In this document: one piece after another, positions 1 through 7,099 of the stretch
How positions within the stretch are numbered: position 1 is the first letter of the stretch
Layout: every line of letters begins with the position of its first letter
Source: an uncultured Planctomycetia bacterium
GTDB taxonomy: Bacteria > Planctomycetota > UBA1135 > GCA-002686595
Direction of reading: 5' to 3'
Length of the DNA: 9,719 nt
Assembly: GCA_938003765.1 (NCBI GenBank)
Contig: CALKYE010000024.1
Coordinates: forward strand, 1-9,719
Program-made: the position numbers and the translations under genes
Notes under the pieces: generated by a model
What the model was told of the DNA's origin: nothing
The model's input: only the letters and a program-made list of their open reading frames with translations
The model's database searches: none

Positions 1-413
1 GCGCGCCGCAGCTCGAGGTGCTCGACGCGCGTGTCGGCCCCGAACACGAGCGGCTGCGCGGCGCTCGACGCGAAGCGCAGCAGCACGGAACCGCTCGCGC
101 CGTTCGCGGTGATGACCGGGCGCTGCGAGCCGGCGACGCCGATGAGCTGATGACCGGGCTTCGGCGCGATGGGGAAGAGCTCCCCGCTCTGCGCGCTGTA
201 GGTCCCGGCGGCGATCAGAATCCGCTCGGACCCCGCCGGAAGCTGCGTGACGGCGTGAGAGATGGTGCGCCACGCGGTTTGCGGGCTCTGGCCGTTGTTG
301 GCGTCGCTTCCGTTGACCGCATCGACATACCAGTCGGATGCCTGCGAAAGGCCAGCGAGAAGGACTGCCGAGACTGCGATACGAATGCCTGCCGCAATTC
401 GTCCCTGATTCAT
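1..413 (-). CDS. Secreted DUF1565 / pectate-lyase-like beta-helix protein, N-terminal part
   Basis: The gene starts at an ATG (411-413, complement) and stays open to the window edge, giving about 137 residues; the 3' end lies outside. A GGAG sits 8 bases before the ATG. Residues 1-26 look like a signal peptide: a basic MNQGRIAAGIRI, then a hydrophobic AVSAVLLAGLSQA core. The mature protein opens with DWYVDAVNGSDANNGQSP and continues TAWRTISHAV, close to the start of DUF1565 and right-handed beta-helix proteins, where such a block precedes the repeated coils. Next come LIAAGTYSAQSGELFPI and HQLIGVAGSQRPVITANG, resembling the first beta-helix turns. Such proteins are usually exported and often bind or cleave polysaccharides, but no catalytic residues are visible in this fragment, so no enzymatic role is claimed. 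The gene lies 161 bases after the sigma-fusion gene on the same strand; co-transcription is possible but unproven. The family call is fairly sure and the function is not. Confidence 0.85.
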   Translation of the reverse strand, partial: MNQGRIAAGIRIAVSAVLLAGLSQASDWYVDAVNGSDANNGQSPQTAWRTISHAVTQLPAGSERILIAAGTYSAQSGELFPIAPKPGHQLIGVAGSQRPVITANGASGSVLLRFASSAAQPLVFGADTRVEHLELRR

Positions 414-574
414 AAGGAGTGCTCCACCGGTTTGGTTCGTCGTGTCGGACGGGTCCGCCAACCCTCTGCCCGACGATCGTTCGCCCCAGTAGCACCTCGT
501 TTCGGCGCAGTAACACGGGCCGTACCTCGAATCCGCAGGCCAAATTCGGCGCCAACCGGGCCCAGAGCGGCTCG

Positions 575-3500
575 TCAGCGCAGCTCGATGAAGGGGGCCG
601 CGCCGCGCACGAGCACGGTTTCGAGCAACGTCTCGACGTCGCGCCACTGACCGTTCTCCACGTGCGCGCCGATGAACTCAGCCCGCCCTTCGATCGCGAA
701 CGGGACCTCGAATGCGCCCTCGGCGTCGGTGCGGATCGGCAGGAACATCGTCGCGGTGTCGGATTGGATCGACACGAACAGCGAATGGTCCGGGGCGCTC
801 GGCCGGGCCGAGCGGCCTCGCAGGTGCAGCGTTCGTGCGTCGGCGCTCCACTCGTTCGGTCCGCGCCGCAGCTCGGTGCGCAAGCTGACCTCGATGCGAT
901 CGCCAGTGTCACTGGCCTTCGCGAACGTCAGGCGCACGCGGCCGGGCTCGTCCAGCGAGAGTTGGAACTCGCCGCGCTCGTCGAGCGCCGTCGACGGGGG
1001 TTCGCCGGCGTAGGAGTTCTTGTCGCCGAGCCACGCGGTCAGCACCCAGCCCGCGGCGGGTGCGCCGTCGATCGTGAATCGTCCGTGCAGCAGCGCGGGT
1101 TCGTCGTCGCGCAGGTCCAGCTCAATCGTCTCGACGGCGCCCTCGCGCACCTCGCAGTTGAACTTCAACAGCGTCGGCGACGACGAGTCTCCCACGGACC
1201 AGTTGTCGAACGGATTGCCGATCACCTCGCTGCGGCCGCGCGTCACCGACCACGGACCCGGCGTGAGGCGCTCGAAGCGGAACTCTCCGCCGTCGCCCGT
1301 GCGCTGGGTGAGCACGTAGCCGTCTCCGCGATTGGCGACGACGATCACGCCTTCTTCGCTGCGGCCAGGCGCAACTCTCACGCGCCCTGCGATGGCGCCG
1401 CCCGCGCCGAGCGCGAGGTCGAGCCCCGTGCGACCCACGCCCACGCTCACTTCCATCGGTCCCAGCTCGCTCGGCGCCAGCTCATCCGCCTCCGCACGAA
1501 TGACGTGCTGTCCGTTCGCGCGCGAGCGGAGGAAGTAGCTCCCGTCCTCGTCCGCGATCGCGCGATCGACGGCGACGGGCAAACGCAGCGCCGGGTAGCC
1601 GGCGATCTCCACCGACTCGCGCGAGTTGCTCGCGCGCCAGAGCGTGACGCGCGCGCCCGCGAGCGGTCGCCCCGCGGAGGTCACTCGACCGCTCAGGCCC
1701 TCCTGCGGCTCGAGCACGAACTCCAGTTCGCTCGGCAGGCTGGTCGGGTCGAACGGTCCGAGCCGCGCAAGCGCGAACGGCGTCGCGGAGCACTCGACGA
1801 TGAACGGCTGCGTCGGAGCGCGCAGGTGGCACAGGCCGCTGTCGTCGCTGCTCCGCTCGTTCTGATCGAGCCGTCGTTCACCGCTGGATTCGTACAGCTT
1901 GAGCGTGAAGCGTCGCACGTCCACGCCGCGCGGTCCCTTCGCGCGCACGGCGACGGTGCGACCGGGCTCGAAGCGCAGCACCAGATCGGTTGCGCCGGGC
2001 TCGATCCCGGGCGCGTGCAAGTCGGGCCAGCGGTTGAGCGCGTCGCTCATGGTCAGCGTGTGCGGCGCGGTCCAGCGGACTCGGAAGCGGAAGCGTCCTT
2101 GCAGGTCGACCGCCTGACCGAACGAGTTCACGCTGCCATCGATGCTCGCCGTCGCGCGGAAGCTGGTCCGCGTCGCCGGCTCGCCGGTGGGGGTGAGCAC
2201 GATTCCCGCGATCTCGTCGGTGCGTTGCAGCGGCTCGACCACGAGCAGGATGTCGTCGATGCGCTCCAACGCTCGCGCGACGAGCGGCTCCGACACGCCG
2301 AAGCGCATGCCTTCCACTTCGGCCCACACGCGCACGCCGCCGGGCGCGACGCCTTCGAGCACGAACGAGCCATCCGGTGCGCTGACGGTCTTCGGCGGGA
2401 GGTGGTGATAGCCCGGCCCGCAACGCTTGGCCGCGTTCAGGTCGTTGTCCCACGCCGCCGGAGCCGTCACCACGATCGCGGCGCCGCCGAGCGGTCGGCC
2501 GTCCTCGAGCTGAACGCGCCCCGCGAGCGTCGCGCCGTTCTCGAGCACGATGTCGCCCAGGTGCTCGACCGAGTCGAGCTGCGCCGTGACGTCGAGCTCG
2601 ACGATCGCGTAGCCCGCGGCTTCGACGCGCAGCGCCGTCGACAGCTCGTCGGTCGCCGGCGACACGAGCAGCTCGAAACGCCCGTCGTTGTCGGTCCAAC
2701 GCGGTTCGCCGTCGCCGAGTGAAGCGCGCGCGCGTGCGATCGGTCGCAGAGCGCTGTCCACCACGCGCGCTTTGAAGCCCGTTGCGGACTCCGTCGGCGC
2801 GCTCGCCGGCGCTGCGACACTCGCATCCGGCTCCTCCACGTCGGCCTGCGCCGCCGCGGGCAGCTCGGAGCGTTGCGAAGGCTGCGAGCTCGGCCGCGAC
2901 GGAACGTCGACGTTTGCACTCGGCGCCGCTGCGACAGGCTGCGGCCGCGCGGCCTCGCGTTCTCCATCGACCCACAGCCACCCCGCGCCCAGCGCCGCGA
3001 GGAGGGCGACGCCGCTTGCCACTTGCAGACCGAGCTTCATGAACAGGACTCCCTGAATGAGTTGCGAAACGGGAGTCGATGGCAGGTCGAGCCAGCGCGG
3101 CAAGGTCGGCAGCGCGAGCGGCGCGAGGGCGCTTAACCACTCGCGACGACCGCCGCTGCGCCGATCGAGCCGCTCGCGCAAGAGCTCGAGCCCGCGCTCG
3201 AGCCGCGTGCGCACCGTCGTCGCCGGGCAGCCTGCTTCGCGCGCGATGCGCGCCGCGGACCAGCCGTCGAAGAAGTGGCGCACGAGCGTCGAGCGATAGG
3301 GCTCGCTCAGCGCCCGCAGCTCTTCGGCGAGCGCGCGCTGCGCGTCGAGGCGGGCCGCGAGCTCATCGGCGGGCGGCAACGCCTCGTCGCGGGCCGCGTG
3401 CTGCTCGTGCGTGCGTCGCACGGCCTCGTCACGTTGCTCGCGCCGCGCGAAGTTGAGCGCCGCGCGCATCACCCAGCCTGGGCCGACGCGCTCGCCGCTC

Positions 3501-3649
3501 CGCTCGCGACGCAGCGCGGCGAGCCGAGCCCGGGCCAACGCGTCCTCCGCGCCGGCTGAGCCGCTGACGAGGCGCTGCGCGAGTCGGCGCATCCACGCCG
3601 ACTGCTGTTCCAGCTCGCCTCCGAGCCCCTTCGCGCCTCCGCTGTCCAT
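575..3649 (-). CDS. ECF-like sigma factor fused to a transmembrane helix and carboxypeptidase-regulatory-like extracytoplasmic modules
   Basis: The product has 1024 residues counted from the ATG at 3649; a TTG nine bases upstream (3658) is an alternative, with a GGA 8 bases before it. Residues about 13-73 resemble sigma-70 region 2 (WMRRLAQRLVSGSAGAEDAL, later GWVMRAALNFARREQRDEAV). Residues about 109-163 resemble region 4, with a helix-turn-helix at SAARIAREAGCPATTVRTRL. This half should bind core RNA polymerase and promoter DNA. A single hydrophobic helix follows (about 206-227, LGLQVASGVALLAALGAGWLWV), then a Pro/Ala/Ser-rich linker to about 290. The rest holds roughly seven beta-sandwich modules of the CarboxypepD_reg/SpaA-like type, each with a G-x-V start and a D-G-x-F/Y end, for example at 371-447, 651-720 and 752-805. 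The expected topology is sigma domain inside and modules outside. The gene follows the peptidase pair on the same strand. The domain order is seen directly; signalling across the membrane is inferred. An internal start near residue 204 is listed separately. Confidence 0.88.
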   Translation of the reverse strand: MDSGGAKGLGGELEQQSAWMRRLAQRLVSGSAGAEDALARARLAALRRERSGERVGPGWVMRAALNFARREQRDEAVRRTHEQHAARDEALPPADELAARLDAQRALAEELRALSEPYRSTLVRHFFDGWSAARIAREAGCPATTVRTRLERGLELLRERLDRRSGGRREWLSALAPLALPTLPRWLDLPSTPVSQLIQGVLFMKLGLQVASGVALLAALGAGWLWVDGEREAARPQPVAAAPSANVDVPSRPSSQPSQRSELPAAAQADVEEPDASVAAPASAPTESATGFKARVVDSALRPIARARASLGDGEPRWTDNDGRFELLVSPATDELSTALRVEAAGYAIVELDVTAQLDSVEHLGDIVLENGATLAGRVQLEDGRPLGGAAIVVTAPAAWDNDLNAAKRCGPGYHHLPPKTVSAPDGSFVLEGVAPGGVRVWAEVEGMRFGVSEPLVARALERIDDILLVVEPLQRTDEIAGIVLTPTGEPATRTSFRATASIDGSVNSFGQAVDLQGRFRFRVRWTAPHTLTMSDALNRWPDLHAPGIEPGATDLVLRFEPGRTVAVRAKGPRGVDVRRFTLKLYESSGERRLDQNERSSDDSGLCHLRAPTQPFIVECSATPFALARLGPFDPTSLPSELEFVLEPQEGLSGRVTSAGRPLAGARVTLWRASNSRESVEIAGYPALRLPVAVDRAIADEDGSYFLRSRANGQHVIRAEADELAPSELGPMEVSVGVGRTGLDLALGAGGAIAGRVRVAPGRSEEGVIVVANRGDGYVLTQRTGDGGEFRFERLTPGPWSVTRGRSEVIGNPFDNWSVGDSSSPTLLKFNCEVREGAVETIELDLRDDEPALLHGRFTIDGAPAAGWVLTAWLGDKNSYAGEPPSTALDERGEFQLSLDEPGRVRLTFAKASDTGDRIEVSLRTELRRGPNEWSADARTLHLRGRSARPSAPDHSLFVSIQSDTATMFLPIRTDAEGAFEVPFAIEGRAEFIGAHVENGQWRDVETLLETVLVRGAAPFIELR
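3038..3054 (-). promoter_or_regulatory. Possible internal translation start with strong Shine-Dalgarno inside the sigma-fusion gene
   Basis: On the minus strand an in-frame ATG (3038-3040) is preceded by AGGGAG with an 8-base spacer (3049-3054), a better ribosome-binding site than that of either upstream start codon. Initiation here would give an 821-residue protein beginning MKLGLQVASGVALLAALGAG. That resembles a normal signal anchor, so the product would be a membrane-anchored protein with only the outer modules and no sigma domain. The sequence shows the motif and spacing; actual use of the site is inferred. Chance is possible because the codons also encode part of QLIQGVLF, though the placement exactly at the domain boundary is notable. 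Confidence 0.45.
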
Positions 3650-3708
3650 CGATTCCAACGTAACGGTCCACGCGGCAGCCGAAACGACGGCGCGAAGGCC
3701 CGGAAATT

Positions 3709-3723
3709 CGCCGCGGCGCGGCG
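3709..3723 (-). terminator. GC-rich hairpin after the peptidase operon, weak intrinsic terminator candidate
   Basis: Read on the minus strand, CGCCGC-GCC-GCGGCG forms a 6-base-pair, all-GC stem with a 3-base loop, starting 9 bases after the stop codon of the zinc peptidase gene. It is followed by AATTTCC, which holds only three T residues, so it is weak as a classical terminator. It may attenuate transcription into the sigma-fusion gene, or it may be chance in GC-rich DNA. Confidence 0.3.
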
Positions 3724-3732
3724 GTGCCGGCC

Positions 3733-5247
3733 TCAGCGGAGCACGATCACGTCGCGGAACGCGCTGGGGTCGATCTCGCGCGCCAGCTTGTGCAGTCGCT
3801 CACGTTCGTCCTTCTCGGACTGCGGCAAGGCGCTGGCGAGGCTGTCGTAGAAGCTGGCCTCGAGCGGATCGCGCTCGATGGCCTTCTTGAACAGCTCGCG
3901 CGCGCTCTCCTTCTCGCCGTCGGCCGCGAGCAACTGACCGTAGCGGTGCATCGCGACCGGGTTCTCGCTGCCCTTCTCGAGCGCCTCCTTGAACAGGCGC
4001 TTGGCGCGGATCGGACGCGGCGGGTAGGTGCGCGAAGCGGTCATGGCCGCCTGCTCGAGCCCGCGCGCGCTCGTCACTTTCAACTCGTCGCGCACGTAGG
4101 CGTGCCACGCGCGTTCGAGCTCGACCACCGCCGTGTCGTCCTTCAGGCCCATGTAGCTCTTGAAGGCCTCGAACACGTCGGCCTGGCGCACGGTCTGGAG
4201 CCCGAAGCCCTCGGAGGAGCGCTTGACGTCCTTGGCGGACGGCAGGGCGAGCACGAACTTCTGGAACTTCGACGCGTAGGCGTCGCGGTTCATCAGGAAG
4301 TGCACGAGCGACCAACCCCAGGTGTAGTGCTCGTACATGTCTTCGGTCGAGATCAGCGCCTGCAGACGGACCCACGTGCCGGCGGCGATGTCGTTCTGGA
4401 CTTCGACGAGACGTCCCTCGAGCACGAGCCCCGTCGTGATCTTCTTCGTCTGCGGATCCCAGCTCGACGCGCCGTAGTACTCCGCCAGCGATTCGCCCGG
4501 GAAGTGCGGGTAGCTGAACTTCAGGTCGATCAACTTCTGGAGGTAGTGGTTCGTCTCGTGGAACATCACTTCCTCCGTGCCGCGCGGGTCGAGCCGGTCG
4601 TAGTAGAAGTTGAGGTCCATCGGCTCGACGTAGCGGAAGTAGCCGAGCACGCCCCAGCCCGCGCCGCTGACCTGCAGGAAGCCGTCGGGCCCGTCGTAGT
4701 CGCAGTACAGGTTCACCGACAGCGGCGGGAGGTCCTTGGGCGTCTTGATCTTCCAGGCGCGGCAGAACTCCTTGAAGTAGGTCTCCATCAAGTCGCGGTA
4801 GCTCGCGAACACGTCGGCCGGGACGTTGTGCTTGTAGGCGAACGCCTTGGTGCGCTCCTCGCGCGCGTTGCGCCACAGTCGATAGCCCTTGAGCTCCTCG
4901 GCCGCGCGCTTGCGTTCGGCGACGCGCTTGGACACGAGCTCGTCGCGAGCGCGCGCGCTCACCCAGCGCCCTTCGAAGCGCACCATGCCCTTCTTGCGCT
5001 GCTCGGCCTCCTCAGGGGTCGCCGGTTCGCCCAGCGGCTCGTTCTCGATCACCGCGTCGAGCACCAGCGACGATGGCACGCGCACGTCGCCATTCTCGAA
5101 CTTCACGACGATCGCATCCGCCTCGCGCACGAGGGGCTTGCCGTCGATCACGCGACCGTCGACGAGCAGCAGCACATCGGCGCTCGCGGCGGCGGAGGCG
5201 AGCACCAGCGCCGCCGCCACCCGTCCGATCCAGGGAAACTGCGCCAT
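3733..5247 (-). CDS. Exported DUF1570-like gluzincin zinc metallopeptidase with TPR-like tail
   Basis: The product has 504 residues. The ATG at 5247 is chosen because it starts a signal peptide (MAQFPWIGRVAAALVLASAAASA) and follows the upstream stop codon after only five bases, which suggests translational coupling; the reading frame stays open further upstream, but only as a shadow of the neighbouring gene. Residues 24-70 form a small beta-rich segment (VLLLVDGRVIDGKPLV...). The catalytic region has HETNH at 230-234 (two zinc-binding His and the catalytic Glu) and GESLAEYY at 251-258, where Glu252 would be the third ligand, as in gluzincins of clan MA. YTWGWSLVHFLMN (308-320) is typical of the helix after the active site. 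Residues about 412-465 resemble one or two TPR units (NPVAMHRYGQLLAADGEKESARELFKKAIERDP). It probably acts outside the cytoplasmic membrane on an unknown protein substrate. It is paired with an apparently inactive paralog just upstream. Confidence 0.85.
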   Translation of the reverse strand: MAQFPWIGRVAAALVLASAAASADVLLLVDGRVIDGKPLVREADAIVVKFENGDVRVPSSLVLDAVIENEPLGEPATPEEAEQRKKGMVRFEGRWVSARARDELVSKRVAERKRAAEELKGYRLWRNAREERTKAFAYKHNVPADVFASYRDLMETYFKEFCRAWKIKTPKDLPPLSVNLYCDYDGPDGFLQVSGAGWGVLGYFRYVEPMDLNFYYDRLDPRGTEEVMFHETNHYLQKLIDLKFSYPHFPGESLAEYYGASSWDPQTKKITTGLVLEGRLVEVQNDIAAGTWVRLQALISTEDMYEHYTWGWSLVHFLMNRDAYASKFQKFVLALPSAKDVKRSSEGFGLQTVRQADVFEAFKSYMGLKDDTAVVELERAWHAYVRDELKVTSARGLEQAAMTASRTYPPRPIRAKRLFKEALEKGSENPVAMHRYGQLLAADGEKESARELFKKAIERDPLEASFYDSLASALPQSEKDERERLHKLAREIDPSAFRDVIVLR

Positions 5248-5252
5248 GGGCC

Positions 5253-6917
5253 TCAGTCCTGCGCGGCGAAGTAGGCCTTCTCGAAGTCGGCCCAGTCCTT
5301 GTCGCTCCAGTCGCGGAAGGTGCGCTCGAAGGCTTGATCGACGATGCGCTGCTCGCGGTCCTTCCACTTGGTGCGCTCGGCCTTGAAGCGCGCGGCCTCC
5401 TCTTCCTCCGTCTTGGGCTTGTCGGCCTTCGCGGTCTCGGCGGCGTCCGCTGCGGGCTTCTCCTCGGCCTTGATCTCCTCGACGACGGTCTTGAGGTTGG
5501 CGATGTAGTTCTGGAGCACGTCCTTGGTGCGCGCGTTGCGCTGCGCAGCGGGACTGAGAAGGAAGCGCACGAGAGCCTCGGTCTCGTAGTGCATGCCCCA
5601 GTCCTGCTTGTCCCAGAACGAGCTGCTGCTCAGCCGCATCAGGTCGCGTGGCTTGGAGAGCGCGCCCTCGCGCGCGCGTGTGCGCAACTGATCGCGCTCC
5701 CACGAGTCGCGGCGGAACTCGACCTTGCCGCGCGAGACGACGACGTCCTCGGCGGTGTCGCGCAGGCCCTGCGAGAGCCAGGGCGGGAAGGCGTAGAACA
5801 GGTCGTCGTCGTGCTCCTGGAACCAGAGCTCGAACACGCGCCAGTTGAAGTACTGGCCCTGCCAGCTCGCCGCGCCGCCCTTGTCGTCGTGCGTGACGAT
5901 CTCGAGCCACCAGGTGCTCCAGCCGGTGCCGGAGCTGACGGCGTTCTGCTCCTCCCAGTCCTTGCAGATCCGCAGGATCGGCGCGCGCATGTACTCCTGC
6001 GGACCGACGAACGGGAACTGCGCATCGAGCCAGCCGATCAGCGCTTCGCCGCGTTCGACCATGCGCTGCGCGCAGCGGTCGTCGGAGCGGTTGAGCACGA
6101 GGAACCGCCCGTGCTTCTTGACCGTCCAGCCCTCGGGCAAGTTCTGTTGCGCGCGCTGGTGCAGTACGCGTTCCTGATCCTGGCGGCGCATGCGCCGCTC
6201 GAACACCGGGAGGTCGGACCAGGCCGACGGCGACAGGGTCATGTCGCCCGCGTTGTGCGCCGCCGATGCGTTGGCGGCGCGCGGAGTGATGCGGAACGAC
6301 TTGAGCGAGGACTCGAGCTCCTTCTTGAGCTTGGGGTAGGCCGTTTCGAGCATCTCGATCTGCATCGCGAAGTCGATCTCCGGCGTGTCGAAGATCCACG
6401 TCATGACGCGCTTGGGCCCGTTGTACGAGAGCTTCTCGACCTTGATCTCGAGCTTGCGCACCGCGACGCCTTCGATCTCTCCCGTCTCTTCCGCGGCGAT
6501 GAAGTACCCGCCGCCGGCGTACGTGCGCGCGAGGTAGTCCTCGTAGTTCTTGAAGGGATTGAGGATGCGGATCTCGGTCGTCTTCTCGTCCTTCTTCTCG
6601 ACCTCGACGTCCTTCTCGACGACGGCGGCCGGGAAGGCGATCACGATCAACTGCGGCTTGTGCTCCCAGGTCCAGCCCTGAGGATCGTTGTAGAGGTACT
6701 CGCGCGGCGAGAGGTACTTGGCCACCTGCCAGTTCTCGTCGACCTTGAGCGGAACGGCCGTCCACTCCTTGGGCGGTTTGAACTTGAAGCCCAGGCGCGC
6801 GTCCTCGTGCTGCGAGGACTTGGACTGCGCGAGCGGCGCGAGAGGTGGAGCGGCGCAGAGCGGCGAGCGGCCTGGCGCCGAGGCGAGCGAGATCAGCGCA
6901 GCGAGCGCGACGAGCAT
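5253..6917 (-). CDS. Exported gluzincin-like pseudopeptidase with N-terminal PsbP-like/unknown domain
   Basis: The product has 554 residues. The ATG at 6917 has a strong GGGAGG seven bases upstream. Residues 1-22 resemble a signal peptide that lacks an early basic residue (MLVALAALISLASAPG). Residues about 40-210 form a separate alpha/beta-looking domain (RLGFKFKPPKEWTAVPL to LKSFRI), reminiscent of PsbP/DUF1795-type domains; this is tentative. Residues about 265-460 follow the layout of the peptidase encoded next to it: a strand RFLVLNRSDD, a helix VFELWFQEH where VxxHExxH would be expected, PPWLSQGLRD where WLxEGxAEY would be expected, and later MHYETEALVRFLLS. Both zinc His positions read Phe (362, 366) and the third-ligand Glu reads Gln (383), so catalysis is unlikely. 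Residues 475-525 are rich in Glu, Lys and Ala and may be helical or coiled coil. The gene ends five bases before the active paralog. A chaperone, inhibitor or substrate-binding role for that partner is inference. Confidence 0.82.
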   Translation of the reverse strand: MLVALAALISLASAPGRSPLCAAPPLAPLAQSKSSQHEDARLGFKFKPPKEWTAVPLKVDENWQVAKYLSPREYLYNDPQGWTWEHKPQLIVIAFPAAVVEKDVEVEKKDEKTTEIRILNPFKNYEDYLARTYAGGGYFIAAEETGEIEGVAVRKLEIKVEKLSYNGPKRVMTWIFDTPEIDFAMQIEMLETAYPKLKKELESSLKSFRITPRAANASAAHNAGDMTLSPSAWSDLPVFERRMRRQDQERVLHQRAQQNLPEGWTVKKHGRFLVLNRSDDRCAQRMVERGEALIGWLDAQFPFVGPQEYMRAPILRICKDWEEQNAVSSGTGWSTWWLEIVTHDDKGGAASWQGQYFNWRVFELWFQEHDDDLFYAFPPWLSQGLRDTAEDVVVSRGKVEFRRDSWERDQLRTRAREGALSKPRDLMRLSSSSFWDKQDWGMHYETEALVRFLLSPAAQRNARTKDVLQNYIANLKTVVEEIKAEEKPAADAAETAKADKPKTEEEEAARFKAERTKWKDREQRIVDQAFERTFRDWSDKDWADFEKAYFAAQD

Positions 6918-7015
6918 GTTGAAGCCTCCCGGAGTTCCGCCTGCGCTCGCGCGCTGCGGTGCGTGGATCCGACGAAGGGCGCGACGCTTGGGGGCGAACG
7001 CGCTGAAGGCGAGCT

Positions 7016-7045
7016 ACCGTACTCGGACGGCCTTTGATCCGGCAA
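7016..7045 (-). promoter_or_regulatory. Weak sigma-70-like promoter candidate for the peptidase operon
   Basis: On the minus strand TTGCCG (7040-7045) and TACGGT (7016-7021) are 18 bases apart, about 100 bases upstream of the ATG at 6917. The matches to the TTGACA/TATAAT consensus are 4 of 6 and 3 of 6. It is the best candidate I can find in the divergent gap 6918-7099, but the resemblance is weak and may be chance. Confidence 0.18.
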
Positions 7046-7099
7046 CCGATGCCGATTCGCCGCACTCCAGATCCACTCCACCCCGAGCCTCAGGCCTCC

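Noticed and set aside
414..574. Promoter or terminator between the sigma-fusion gene and the DUF1565 gene
   Set aside because: Only a short CGGAC/GTCCG repeat with a two-base loop (446-457) and very weak -35/-10 resemblances are present; nothing stands above background.
419..2722. Long plus-strand open frame of 767 codons
   Set aside because: It lies antisense to the sigma-fusion gene, its product is rich in Arg, Ala and His without recognisable domains, and the minus frame carries clear motifs. Long antisense frames are expected at this GC content.
1878..3140. Second minus-strand frame of 420 codons within the sigma-fusion gene
   Set aside because: The product is almost wholly Arg, Ala and Gly, which is typical of an off-frame reading of GC-rich coding DNA.
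3724..7037. Two long plus-strand open frames (3724-5274 and 5073-7037)
   Set aside because: They are antisense shadows of the two peptidase-family genes; their products are Leu/Val/Arg/Glu-rich with no domain and no good ribosome-binding site.
5248..7065. Upstream extension of the zinc peptidase frame to 7065, making an 1110-residue protein
   Set aside because: The extra part is an Arg-rich shadow of the pseudopeptidase gene, while a signal peptide starts at the ATG at 5247.
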